Part shown: one piece after another, positions 35,545 to 44,230 of the stretch | Position numbering within the stretch: position 1 is the stretch's first letter | Layout of the letters: every line of letters starts with the position of its first letter | Source: an uncultured Dokdonia sp. | Lineage (GTDB): Bacteria > Bacteroidota > Bacteroidia > Flavobacteriales > Flavobacteriaceae | DNA: 64,000 nucleotides | Reading direction: 5' to 3' | Assembly (NCBI RefSeq): GCF_947492535.1 | Contig: NZ_CANLNH010000019.1 | Coordinates: forward strand, 24,364 to 88,363 | Program-made: the position numbers and the translations under genes | Notes under the pieces: model-generated | Told to the model about the DNA's origin: nothing | Seen by the model: the letters and a program-made list of their open reading frames with translations, nothing else | Database searches by the model: none

Positions 35545-36300
35545 ATGGCAGAAAAAAACAAATCTGATATCCTTGTATACCTTATTGGGATTGCAATTAT
35601 AGGATTTATTGCTTTTAAAATTATAGGGTATATTTTACCTGATGAAGAGCCAAATTACACGGGAACATCTTTGCTACAAGCTGTTATGGATAAAAGTGGA
35701 GGTGAAGACGCTTGGAATACCATAGAAAAGATGTCGTACAAAAAGTCTTTTCAATTATATCGTGAAGATGGATCTATAGAGATAAATCGGAAAGAAAATC
35801 ATATATATGATTTTGTAAATGGGGTTAATCGTGAAGTAACTTGGGTTCAAAAAGACACCTTATATGAAATACATCGTTCAGATAGTGCGATTTATCAAAT
35901 CAAAAACGGTGTATCAGATACGCTAGTGACCTCAAATCAATTACAATCAAAACTAAATGCAGCTACTTTTGTTGTTGGTCTTCCGTATACACTAGATGAT
36001 CCTTCAGCTACGCTTACGTATGAAGGTATTACAGAGTTTCAAAAAGAACCTTGTCATGTATTAAAAGTTACTTTTAAAGGTTCTGAGGATATCTGGAGAC
36101 ACTATTACACTAAAGACCTTTCTTGGAAAGGATATTGGGTACACACGTCAGATCACTATAGTCTTATCATTAATGAAGAAATGATTGAAGTGGGCGGGTT
36201 TACGCTTTCGCGAAAGCGTAAAAGTTACAGAACCGATGCGCAACAAAACCCAACATATCTAAGAGCATCTTACCTGTATGAGGACTATGTTATAGAATAA
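35545..36300 (+). CDS. Membrane-anchored lipoprotein-sorting-like protein (DUF6503-type)
   Basis: A 251-residue protein with one N-terminal helix (ILVYLIGIAIIGFIAFKIIGYIL) and no cleavable signal. The rest resembles the LolA-like outer membrane lipoprotein-sorting fold of Bacteroidota hypothetical proteins (GGEDAWNTIEKMSYKKSF, GLPYTLDDPSATLTYEG, CHVLKVTFKG, DLSWKGYWVHTSDHYSLIINEEM). The palindrome CGCTTTCGCGAAAGCG at 36203 encodes LSRKR inside the last strands. Function unknown; it probably binds a lipid or lipoprotein. Confidence 0.7.
   Translation: MAEKNKSDILVYLIGIAIIGFIAFKIIGYILPDEEPNYTGTSLLQAVMDKSGGEDAWNTIEKMSYKKSFQLYREDGSIEINRKENHIYDFVNGVNREVTWVQKDTLYEIHRSDSAIYQIKNGVSDTLVTSNQLQSKLNAATFVVGLPYTLDDPSATLTYEGITEFQKEPCHVLKVTFKGSEDIWRHYYTKDLSWKGYWVHTSDHYSLIINEEMIEVGGFTLSRKRKSYRTDAQQNPTYLRASYLYEDYVIE
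36203..36218. repeat. CGCTTTCGCGAAAGCG palindrome inside a coding region
   Basis: Perfect copy; in frame it reads LSRKR near the end of the gene at 35545. Confidence 0.9.
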
Positions 36301-36411
36301 ATCACTCACTAAATGTGTAGAGATTTTGGTATACTAAAATTACTTCTTGTTATTTATTAAAAGTTATTGGGTAAATAATAGGAAGGAACTATAACAGATA
36401 ACAAATAACCA

Positions 36412-36435
36412 TTAACTATTAACTATTAACTATTA
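36412..36435. repeat. AACTATT heptamer tandem repeat
   Basis: Three and a half copies of a 7-bp unit between two converging genes, related in period to the runs at 160, 2498 and 51655. Confidence 0.65.
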
Positions 36436-36518
36436 TACAGTATTGAAAACAGATTTTTTATTAAGGTGTTTAATAAAATCATAGGGTTTTAAACCCTAAC
36501 CAGAGACTAACAAATTAG

Positions 36519-37961
36519 TTAAGCAACACCACGTTCCAATTTCATGAATTGAGACGGCGTAAGGTTACTAAATCTTTTAAATGATTTATTAAATGTCACT
36601 TTATTATTATAACCTACTTCATATGCTATATCTATAATATTGAGATTTTCTTCATTAGATCGAAGTAATTCCATAGCTTCTTCTACTCTATATTTATTTA
36701 TAAGCTCAAAGAAATTAAGGCTAAAATGTTCATTAATTACTTGAGAAGCATTATGACGAGTTGTCCCTAATCGCTCTGCGATAGTTTCAAGCTTAATCGA
36801 ATTTTGGCGATATACTTTCTCAACTTCAAGTAAGCGTACTAATTCTTCTTTAAGCTCTGTAGAGAAGCTAGTCGTTAATCCAGAATTTTTATATTTTACA
36901 ACTTGTTTTTTAACTGCCTGAACTGTTCCTACAAGTACTTGAGGGTTTGCATACGCAATATATCCCACATATAGTACTAAGAACGACATGGCAACAAATT
37001 GAAAACTCGATGCTGCTCCTTTAAAATTATAATTATCAATAAATATGTATGCATATAATATGTATGAAGCTGCATACACTGCATGGATAATCATGATAGT
37101 ACGTTGAAGTTTTACTTTTTTAGGAGATGTCTTTGCTGATTTCTTAGCATTCTTACGATATAGTTTAAATGTAAAGAAGCCATATACTAAAAGAGAAATA
37201 ATTTTTATTGCCGTAATATATTCCAAATAAGGGTGTGGCTCATATTTTCCAACGCCTAGCATTACATCTAATTTCTCTCCAGCTGATAATGAATAGATGG
37301 GTATAAAGACAATAATGAATCCAAGTGTAGGTAATAAATGAATTAAATCTACTTTTTTAAACGTATAGTTTTCGGTAATACGCTTATAATAGAAATATAA
37401 AACAGGCCCGTACATAAATGATAGGAATGTTGACATACCTAATGTATGTGGGTAATTATATGTAAAATTACTTACATAAAGGGTAGTATGAATTAAGAAG
37501 AAGGAATGCATTAAAACAAATAAGCCTATAAGTCCATTAGCTACTCGATCTGTTTTTTTTCTAAGATTTAATACAAATGCAATAAAAAATCCAATTAACC
37601 CAACATATAAGTAAAAGAATGAGCTCAATCCAAAACTTACTTCGTACTTATTTTTTAATTCAATAAAACCAGGGTTATCATATATATAGTCATATGCACC
37701 ATTATTTAGAATAGAAAAGTCGCCTGTTTCTAAAATATAATTTCTAAGATTTTCTACAGCTAACTCTACCTCTCCATCCTCTAAATATTCTAAAGACTTA
37801 TTTTTATATATAAGTCCTTGTTCGATTTGAGTACCATTAGGGTTTGCAATTTGTGTGTCATCAATACTTTCATCATTTAAAGATGTATTACTAAAGCTTG
37901 AAAAACCAATGAATAGAAACAGTAAAAAAACGGTTCTAAGAATATTTTTAAGGACTTGCAT
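36519..37961 (-). CDS. AraC-family regulator with signal-like N-terminus and membrane domain
   Basis: A 480-residue protein. The signal-like MQVLKNILRTVFLLFLFIGFSSFS is followed by about 70 residues of exported sequence, seven membrane helices (about residues 100-330) and an AraC domain at the C-terminus (IKLETIAERLGTTRHNASQVINEHFSLNFFELINKYRVEEAMELL, then IIDIAYEVGYNNKVTFNKSFKRFSNLTPSQF). It is the same architecture as the regulator at 6558 with a longer N-terminal extension. The closest genes are the DUF6503-type protein and the polyketide operon, but no regulatory link is visible. Confidence 0.88.
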   Translation of the reverse strand: MQVLKNILRTVFLLFLFIGFSSFSNTSLNDESIDDTQIANPNGTQIEQGLIYKNKSLEYLEDGEVELAVENLRNYILETGDFSILNNGAYDYIYDNPGFIELKNKYEVSFGLSSFFYLYVGLIGFFIAFVLNLRKKTDRVANGLIGLFVLMHSFFLIHTTLYVSNFTYNYPHTLGMSTFLSFMYGPVLYFYYKRITENYTFKKVDLIHLLPTLGFIIVFIPIYSLSAGEKLDVMLGVGKYEPHPYLEYITAIKIISLLVYGFFTFKLYRKNAKKSAKTSPKKVKLQRTIMIIHAVYAASYILYAYIFIDNYNFKGAASSFQFVAMSFLVLYVGYIAYANPQVLVGTVQAVKKQVVKYKNSGLTTSFSTELKEELVRLLEVEKVYRQNSIKLETIAERLGTTRHNASQVINEHFSLNFFELINKYRVEEAMELLRSNEENLNIIDIAYEVGYNNKVTFNKSFKRFSNLTPSQFMKLERGVA

Positions 37962-38264
37962 AATCGGATGGTATTAATTGTATAATCAACTTAAAGGTAC
38001 AAAAATGTCGTACATAACCAAGTTACACAGTATATACCGATAAAAGTTTACATTAAGATTCATGAATTCTAATGTTACCTTTTTTCTTTAAATAAATCAC
38101 AATTAATTGAAATACAAATATTTAAAAAGTAAACTTTTGTCGGAACATCAAAAAAATAGAAGTAAATTCTAGTCGGAATAAATTATTGTTAAATTTGCAG
38201 TAGTTACAATATAACAGTAGAAATTACCCTAAAAAACCAACCAAAATAGAAGGTTAGTTACTAC
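37962..38264. other. Intergenic region between the AraC regulator and the ACP gene
   Basis: About 300 bp of AT-rich sequence. It contains the AraC promoter and the 3' flank of the polyketide operon. I see no terminator hairpin with a T-run. Confidence 0.4.
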
Positions 38265-38519
38265 TTATTTAGCTACTTTTTGGCTTATAATATCCAAAGC
38301 GCTTGTTACAGTATCCATTTTTTCGATTTCATCATCTTCGATTGTAATATCAAAATGATCTTCTACATCAAGGACTACATCTACTAAGTTTGCAGAGTTA
38401 ATATTTAGCTCATTTATTAAATGACTATTAGGTGTAATATCATCTACAGAAACATCTTCAGGTAAATAAATTTTTATAATCTTTTTTAATGCATCATAGT
38501 TAGCTGTATTCATAGTCAT
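38265..38519 (-). CDS. Acyl carrier protein of the polyketide operon
   Basis: An 84-residue carrier protein. The phosphopantetheine attachment serine is most likely Ser42 in ELNINSANLVDVVLDVEDHFDI; the usual D-S-L is N-S-A here. Acidic helices II and III (DVVLDVEDHFDITIEDDEIEK) fit the fold. It is the last gene of a seven-gene operon and probably carries the acyl chain built by the KS, dehydratase and reductase upstream, to be handed to the type III synthase. Confidence 0.9.
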   Translation of the reverse strand: MTMNTANYDALKKIIKIYLPEDVSVDDITPNSHLINELNINSANLVDVVLDVEDHFDITIEDDEIEKMDTVTSALDIISQKVAK

Positions 38520-38528
38520 CTATTTTAT

Positions 38529-39806
38529 TTACGAATTATATTTTTTAAATAGCATACAGCAATTTACATCACCAAATCCAAAACTGGCTTTTGCTGCTAT
38601 ATGTAACTCTTTTTTAATTGTTTTATTCGGTATTCTATTTTCAGGTACAATAGCAGTAATATCTTCATGGATATCATCACAATTACTATTACCAAAAACC
38701 ATTCCTTCATGTAATTCTAAGATAGTAGCTACCGTTTCTATACTACCAGCTGCTGCTAGGCAATGCCCTGTCATGCTTTTAAGAGAATTAATATAGGGGA
38801 ATGATTCTCCTGATCTTCCTAACGCTTCGCTCCAATTTTTTATTTCCGTAGGACACATTCCTGTCGCGGTAAGGTGTCCATTTATAGTATCAATTTCATT
38901 AGGATCTACAGAAGTATTTTCTAAAGCATCTTTGATACAACGTTGTACAGCTATGCTATTAGGAGCCGTCATACTGCCTGATTGTCGTTGACCGCCACTA
39001 TTTACAGCACCACCTAATACTTCTGCATATATAGTAGCTTTTCTTTCTAAAGCACTTTCTAAACTCTCAAGTACTAATGCTCCTGCCCCACTTCCTGGCA
39101 CAAAACCACTTGCATCGCTTTGCATGGGTCTACTTCCTTCTTCCGGACGATCATTATGTTTTTTATTAAGTACACGCATCGCATCAAATCCGCCCCATAT
39201 ATAAGGTCCTGCGTCATTACACCCTCCTACAAGCATACGTTTTGCATAGCCATTGGCTATACGATCATATCCCATTAAGATACTTTCTGTTCCAGTAGTA
39301 CAGGCACTAGAATTAGTAGTTACTTGGTTTCCACAACCTAAATACCCTCCTAAATACGCACTAATCCCACTTGCCATGGTTTGAATTACGGTTGTACTTC
39401 CCAATCGTTTTACTTTTCCTTCATCGGTGAGGTAAATGGCTTTTCTAAACTTTTCTACACCAAGAAGTGAAGTTCCAAAAACAATTCCGCTGTCATAGTC
39501 TACAGTATCTTTATCTGTACTAGAAAGTCCTGCATCATTCCATGCGTCTACGCCTGCAATCATTCCATAGGTAATTCCTGTTGCTTCAAGATCTCTTAGT
39601 TGTAATGGTGTAAAATAATTTTCTAGTAATCCATCTGGAATTTCTGGTTGCCCTGCAATTTGACATCCGAAATTCAAATCGGCGAGTTGTTGCTGAAATC
39701 GAATGCCTGAAATACCCTTCTTAATAGCTTCGGTAAATGCAGGAATTCCTACACCATTTGGTGCACAAACTCCTAATCCTGTTATAACAACTCTTTGTTT
39801 ATTCAT
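38529..39806 (-). CDS. Beta-ketoacyl-ACP synthase (FabF-like)
   Basis: A 425-residue thiolase-fold condensing enzyme. The nucleophile Cys169 lies in TTNSSACTTGTESI; the catalytic histidines are H311 in TINGHLTATGMC (the usual N-A-H-G-T-S-T is altered) and H348 in SLKSMTGHCLAAAGS with Lys343. The order and spacing are those of KAS I/II. It extends an ACP-bound chain with malonyl-ACP. Its stop codon lies 9 bp before the ACP gene, and its start codon overlaps the end of the dehydratase gene by 4 bp. Confidence 0.92.
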   Translation of the reverse strand: MNKQRVVITGLGVCAPNGVGIPAFTEAIKKGISGIRFQQQLADLNFGCQIAGQPEIPDGLLENYFTPLQLRDLEATGITYGMIAGVDAWNDAGLSSTDKDTVDYDSGIVFGTSLLGVEKFRKAIYLTDEGKVKRLGSTTVIQTMASGISAYLGGYLGCGNQVTTNSSACTTGTESILMGYDRIANGYAKRMLVGGCNDAGPYIWGGFDAMRVLNKKHNDRPEEGSRPMQSDASGFVPGSGAGALVLESLESALERKATIYAEVLGGAVNSGGQRQSGSMTAPNSIAVQRCIKDALENTSVDPNEIDTINGHLTATGMCPTEIKNWSEALGRSGESFPYINSLKSMTGHCLAAAGSIETVATILELHEGMVFGNSNCDDIHEDITAIVPENRIPNKTIKKELHIAAKASFGFGDVNCCMLFKKYNS

Positions 39807-40237
39807 ATTTTAAAAACACCTGCTAACGCACCATTACAGATGAGTTCATTAGCTTCATTATATAGTTTTACATCACATTTTAATTTATTAAAACGAAAAT
39901 AACTAACCTCAGACACTACGGTTACTTTTTCATTAGGATACACGGGTTTTAAAAAAGAAACATCGGCACTTGTAAAAGCAACTTGCATCGTATCTAATGC
40001 CGCTTTATCCTTTAATAAATAAATCCCTAAACAAACGAGTCCTATTTGCGCCATACATTCGGTTAAAATAACGCCCGGTGTTACGGGGTGATCTTTAAAA
40101 TGTCCTTTATAAAAATAAGATTCTTCTTTAAATGTATACGATCCTTTTATGGCGTGTTCTGTCACTTCCGTTATCTCATCTACAAATAAGAAAGGGTCTG
40201 TATAGGGTAATAATGCTATGATTTCTTTTGTATTCAT
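39803..40237 (-). CDS. FabZ-like 3-hydroxyacyl-ACP dehydratase (hotdog fold)
   Basis: A 144-residue single hotdog domain. The family motif appears as YYKGHFKDHPVTPGVILTECMAQIG-type sequence, with the catalytic His in GHF and Glu in ECMAQ. It removes water from 3-hydroxyacyl-ACP, or acts as a non-catalytic 3-hydroxyacyl-binding subunit. It overlaps both the KS (4 bp) and the reductase (4 bp), giving tight translational coupling. Confidence 0.88.
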   Translation of the reverse strand: MNTKEIIALLPYTDPFLFVDEITEVTEHAIKGSYTFKEESYFYKGHFKDHPVTPGVILTECMAQIGLVCLGIYLLKDKAALDTMQVAFTSADVSFLKPVYPNEKVTVVSEVSYFRFNKLKCDVKLYNEANELICNGALAGVFKI

Positions 40238-41028
40238 CGTATATGATCTCCTCCGTCTACAGGAATTATAGCGCCATTAATCCAAGAGGCTTCATCTCTA
40301 CAGAGTAGATAGACTGCATTTGCCACATCTTCAGGAAGTGTTAATCTACCATATGGATTTCGTTCTATTGATTTTTCTTTCATAAGATCACTACCGGGTA
40401 TCAATCGTAAACTTTCTGTATCTGCAACACCAGCTTGTATACAGTTTGCTTTAATATATAAAGGAGCAAATTCTAATGCGATACTTCGGGTAATACTTTC
40501 TAATGCTGCTTTTGCTACGGCAACGGCTCCATATTGCTTCCACGCTTTACGACTTCCTTCACTCGTAAATGCGATCACTCTTGCATCTGATGAAAATAAG
40601 TTCGCTTTCGCGAAAGCGGACACCCAATCATACAAACTAATCGCCATCGCATCAACTGTACGTGTAAAATCATCATTACTCAACACGGGACCATCATTAG
40701 TATACAAGGGTTTTAGATTTCCTCTAGCCACACTATGTATAAGAGTTTTAAATTTTGAGGAACCAAGCGTCGATACGAGTTTTGAAATAACTTCCGTACG
40801 CTTTTCGGCATTCATAGCGTCTACATTAAACGCCATAACTTGAATTCCGTTAGATTCCATTTCTTGAACGGCATCTTCAAAAGTAGCTAAAACACTTCTT
40901 CTACTGCGATGCACAATACAAATGTTCATCCCTTCTTTGGCCAATTTTTGAGCAGTAGCGAGTCCTAAACCACTACTTCCTCCTAAAATCATGGCCCATT
41001 TTCCTATATAATCTTGTGTTGTACTCAT
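40234..41028 (-). CDS. Short-chain dehydrogenase, enoyl-ACP reductase-like
   Basis: An SDR of 264 residues (from MSTTQDYIGKWAMILGGSSGLG). The Rossmann loop is GGSSGLGLATA. The catalytic pair Tyr170 and Lys177 (numbered from the upstream Met) is spaced Y-x6-K, as in FabI-type enoyl reductases rather than the Y-x3-K of FabG. The end is INGAIIPVDGGDHIR. It probably reduces the ACP-bound intermediate with NAD(P)H. An alternative start 12 bp upstream overlaps the type III PKS stop. The palindrome at 40603 encodes AFAKA in the middle of the protein. Confidence 0.88.
   Translation of the reverse strand: MSTTQDYIGKWAMILGGSSGLGLATAQKLAKEGMNICIVHRSRRSVLATFEDAVQEMESNGIQVMAFNVDAMNAEKRTEVISKLVSTLGSSKFKTLIHSVARGNLKPLYTNDGPVLSNDDFTRTVDAMAISLYDWVSAFAKANLFSSDARVIAFTSEGSRKAWKQYGAVAVAKAALESITRSIALEFAPLYIKANCIQAGVADTESLRLIPGSDLMKEKSIERNPYGRLTLPEDVANAVYLLCRDEASWINGAIIPVDGGDHIR
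40603..40618. repeat. CGCTTTCGCGAAAGCG palindrome inside the reductase gene
   Basis: Perfect copy; on the minus strand it encodes AFAKA between residues 142 and 146 of the SDR. Confidence 0.9.
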
Positions 41029-41033
41029 GATCG

Positions 41034-42086
41034 TTACCATTTTAATAAAACACGTTGTGCAGAAAATCCAGGCCCAAAACTTAACATAATTCCCATGTCA
41101 TTTTTAGGCAGTTTTTTATCTAAAAATCGTTCTAAAACATATAAAACTGTAGCACTACTCATATTTCCGTAGAGACGTAACACTTCTTTTGTATCGTCTA
41201 TATTCTTACCTAATTTACCAAAGAGATCTTCTACGGTCTCTACAATTTTTCGTCCTCCGGGATGAAAAATTAAATGTTGGATGGCGTGTATATCTAATCC
41301 ATTTTTTTCTAAAAAGGGATGGATAATATCCGGAAATTGCTGTGCGATCGTTTCTGGCACTTGTTGGTCAAGGATCATTTGCAATCCTGTATTAACAAGT
41401 TTGAACCCCATCATTTGCTGTGCATCATAGAAATGATACATTTCTGTATCTATAATTTCAGGACCATCATCATCTTCTTTTGACGATAATAAAACACAGG
41501 CAGCTCCGTCGCCAAAAATAGCAGCACTGACTACATTTACCATAGAAAAATCTGTATGTTGAAAAGTAGCTGTAGGGCTTTCAATTGCAATTACGGCGGC
41601 ACGTTTTCCTGGGTTTGCTTTCAAAAACTCATTGGCATAAACAACACCCGATACGCCTGCAGCGCAGCCCATCTCTGTGACAGGCAAGCGTACGATATCT
41701 TGTCTAAGTTGGAGACTATTAATTAAATAAGCATCTAGTGATGGAATCATAATACCTGTACAACTTACTGTAATGATATAATCTAATGATTGTGGTGACC
41801 AGTTTGCCTTTGTAAGTGCTTTTTCAAGGACTTGTTCTCCTAGTTTTACAACCTCACGTGTATATATGTCATTTTTTTCTTCAAAGCTGGTCGCAGTAAA
41901 CACTTCTTCTGGAGACATGATACTATAGCGCTTATCTACGGCTGCATTACCAAAAATCTTTTTTACTTTTCGTTTAAAACGATCGTCTTGATCATGAAGC
42001 CATACATCTAAAAAAGGGATAATTTCATCAGTGGTTCTATGGTATTTCGGAAGTTGTTTTGCTACAGTTGTAATTTTTACATTCAT
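41034..42086 (-). CDS. Type III polyketide synthase (chalcone synthase family)
   Basis: A 350-residue ketosynthase homodimer subunit. The catalytic triad is visible: Cys141 in VTEMGCAAGVSG, His275 in LIFHPGGRKIV and Asn308 in LYGNMSSATVLYVLE. It condenses malonyl-CoA or malonyl-ACP units onto an acyl starter to give pyrones or resorcinols. I start at MNVKITTVAKQLPKYHR; an upstream in-frame Met would overlap the methyltransferase by a longer stretch. The chosen start overlaps the methyltransferase stop by 4 bp. Confidence 0.93.
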   Translation of the reverse strand: MNVKITTVAKQLPKYHRTTDEIIPFLDVWLHDQDDRFKRKVKKIFGNAAVDKRYSIMSPEEVFTATSFEEKNDIYTREVVKLGEQVLEKALTKANWSPQSLDYIITVSCTGIMIPSLDAYLINSLQLRQDIVRLPVTEMGCAAGVSGVVYANEFLKANPGKRAAVIAIESPTATFQHTDFSMVNVVSAAIFGDGAACVLLSSKEDDDGPEIIDTEMYHFYDAQQMMGFKLVNTGLQMILDQQVPETIAQQFPDIIHPFLEKNGLDIHAIQHLIFHPGGRKIVETVEDLFGKLGKNIDDTKEVLRLYGNMSSATVLYVLERFLDKKLPKNDMGIMLSFGPGFSAQRVLLKW

Positions 42087-42793
42087 ACGGTCTTGATTAA
42101 CCACAGGTATCGAAATGCCCACTTCCAAGTGATCTTAGAATGCTTCAATTTCAATTGTTGTGCAACTTTTTTTAATTCATGCTTTTTAAATCCGCTTGCT
42201 ATAGATACAAGTCCATCATTTTTAGCAACGTGGCTCTTGATAAAAATACGACTAAATAATCTAAATAAGTGGTAAGCGATTTTACTTCTTTGTAAGTCGT
42301 TTATAACAATAGCAACTTGCGCTAGTTTTACAAATTGCTTCATAAAGACAAGAATTTCTTGATCAGAAAAGTGATGTAACGTAAGTGTACAGATGATAAT
42401 ATCACAATTAAAAGACTCATTCTCAATCGTTACTATATCTTTTTCTACAAAGGTTATATTTTCATAATCTTGAGACATTTTTCTTCCCATTTCGATACTT
42501 TGGACACTTAAATCTACCCCTATAAGTTCTAATGTTATAGGGTCAGATGCAAAATATGTAGCAATGAGGCGTAACATTTCTCCATCTCCACAGCCTACAT
42601 CTACAATGGTCCATTTCTTTTTAGAGGGGTATTCTTTGAAAAGAGACTTTAATGCTTTTAAAGTAATGGTATTACCACCAAGCATTCTATTTGTTTTTGA
42701 TATATCAAAAAGTGCTTCTTTTAAATCTAATGGAGAGATCGCTGGATCATCCATAAGCTCTCTCTCTGTGGCTCTATAAGTTAAGTCTCTCAT
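42083..42793 (-). CDS. Class I SAM-dependent methyltransferase
   Basis: A 236-residue Rossmann-fold methyltransferase. The SAM site is VDVGCGDGEMLRLIA (motif I), followed by ELIGVDLSVQSIEMGRK (motif II) and DIIICTLTLHHFSDQE (motif III/IV). Next to a type III PKS and an FAD enzyme it probably methylates the polyketide product or a resorcinol. Its ends overlap both neighbours by 4 bp. Confidence 0.9.
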   Translation of the reverse strand: MRDLTYRATERELMDDPAISPLDLKEALFDISKTNRMLGGNTITLKALKSLFKEYPSKKKWTIVDVGCGDGEMLRLIATYFASDPITLELIGVDLSVQSIEMGRKMSQDYENITFVEKDIVTIENESFNCDIIICTLTLHHFSDQEILVFMKQFVKLAQVAIVINDLQRSKIAYHLFRLFSRIFIKSHVAKNDGLVSIASGFKKHELKKVAQQLKLKHSKITWKWAFRYLWLIKTV

Positions 42794-43914
42794 ACTAACG
42801 ATTTGCCATGTGTAGATTTAATAATTGTCTTTAAAAGGTATGGAGATGTACTTACAACTGAAACACCTATGCGCGTCAATTTTTTATGTTGTAATGCATT
42901 TTGAATCCACCGTCCTATTTTAAGTCTTTTTTGAAAAGCAGCATTCCATGCTAACCGGTACTGTTGTTCTAATTGCAATCGACTATAGTTATTTGTTTTC
43001 TGATCTACGAGTAGGCTTGAAATAATCTTAGCACTATGAATAGCCATCGCCATCCCATTACCACATAGTGGATGAATTAAACCTGCACTATCCCCTATCA
43101 TAAAGATATGGTTTAGGACGGGTTCTTTTTTATCAAATGATATTTGACTTATAGCAACTGGTGCTTTGAAGGCTATTTGACTATTTTCAAAAAAGGTTTT
43201 GAGGGCTTTATTTTTATAGAGTACGGCTTCTTGGTAAGCTTCTATGTTTTTATATTTTTTGAAAGAAGCATAGTCTGCAAGATAACATGCATTTACATGA
43301 TCACTTTCTACTTTTGACAAACCACAATACCCACCATTAAAATTATGAAGTGCAACGAGGTCATCAGGGAAATCAGATATGTAATGTGCTTTTACTCCCA
43401 ACCAAGCAGATTTGTTCTTTATAAATTTTCGCGAAAGCGTACTATCTAAATTACTTCGTTTACCATGTGCACCAAGTACGTATGATGCTAAGTATGTATG
43501 ATTTGTATTTGTAACTACTTGAAATTGATTATCTATAAATTGTATATCGGTAACTGTGGCTTGAATTACCTCAACACCTAATTGTATGGCTTTATCGACC
43601 ATCAATGCATCTAATGCAAATCTACTTATTCCAAAGCCACCTAGAGGAAGTGTAATATTTAATGTACTCCCCGATATGCTTGAAAACTGAAACTTCTCTA
43701 TTTTTTTTGCTTGATGTTTATAGGGATGAATTCCTAATGATTCTAGATAAGAAAAGACTTCATTAGAAACATATTCTCCACATACCTTGTGTTTTGGGTA
43801 GGTATTTTTTTCTATAAGAACAACTTCAATGTTTTCATTTGCCAGATGTATAGCACTCGTAAGACCTGCAAGCCCTCCACCAACAATTAAAACCTTGATT
43901 TGTTTATGCTTCAT
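42790..43914 (-). CDS. FAD-dependent oxidoreductase (geranylgeranyl reductase/halogenase-like)
   Basis: A 374-residue flavoprotein from MKHKQIKVLIVGGG. It has the dinucleotide motif GGGLAGLTSAIHLANENIEVVLIEKN, the C-G-E-Y-V-S segment of the geranylgeranyl reductase-like group, and GDSAGLIHPLCGNGMAMAIHSAK (FAD-binding GD motif). It is the first gene of the operon and overlaps the methyltransferase by 4 bp. It probably oxidises or reduces the polyketide after release. A partial palindrome in it encodes LSRK. Confidence 0.9.
   Translation of the reverse strand: MKHKQIKVLIVGGGLAGLTSAIHLANENIEVVLIEKNTYPKHKVCGEYVSNEVFSYLESLGIHPYKHQAKKIEKFQFSSISGSTLNITLPLGGFGISRFALDALMVDKAIQLGVEVIQATVTDIQFIDNQFQVVTNTNHTYLASYVLGAHGKRSNLDSTLSRKFIKNKSAWLGVKAHYISDFPDDLVALHNFNGGYCGLSKVESDHVNACYLADYASFKKYKNIEAYQEAVLYKNKALKTFFENSQIAFKAPVAISQISFDKKEPVLNHIFMIGDSAGLIHPLCGNGMAMAIHSAKIISSLLVDQKTNNYSRLQLEQQYRLAWNAAFQKRLKIGRWIQNALQHKKLTRIGVSVVSTSPYLLKTIIKSTHGKSLV
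43427..43440. repeat. Partial palindrome TTTCGCGAAAGCG in FAD oxidoreductase
   Basis: A one-sided copy of the palindrome; the right arm is complete and the left arm is decayed. Minus strand reading is TLSRKF. Confidence 0.75.
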
Positions 43915-44230
43915 ACATGCTCTAAATATCACAATAATAGTCGTTAATATACTAATGAATTACAATTAAAATCAAATAGTGTTGAATCTTTTATTTGTGG
44001 AGTCTATTTGAGGTATAGATAACAATGAAAGCCTAAAAAAAGCATAACTATTTAATAATCAATTATTAATATTGAATTAGTAGTTTTAAGCTGTTTTTGT
44101 TAATTATTTGATAAATAATTCTTTAAAATTGTGCTTTTCAATAGATAAAATAGAAAAAAAGACTTTTTTTTATAAAATAAAATGTAAATTAGAGACTCAT
44201 TATTAACACTATACATATATATAACCATAC
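43915..44230. other. Divergent AT-rich region between polyketide and VKOR genes
   Basis: About 316 bp, very A/T-rich, with promoters presumably for the polyketide operon on the minus strand and the VKOR gene on the plus strand. No TAnnTTTG element could be pinned down and no gene is visible. Confidence 0.45.
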
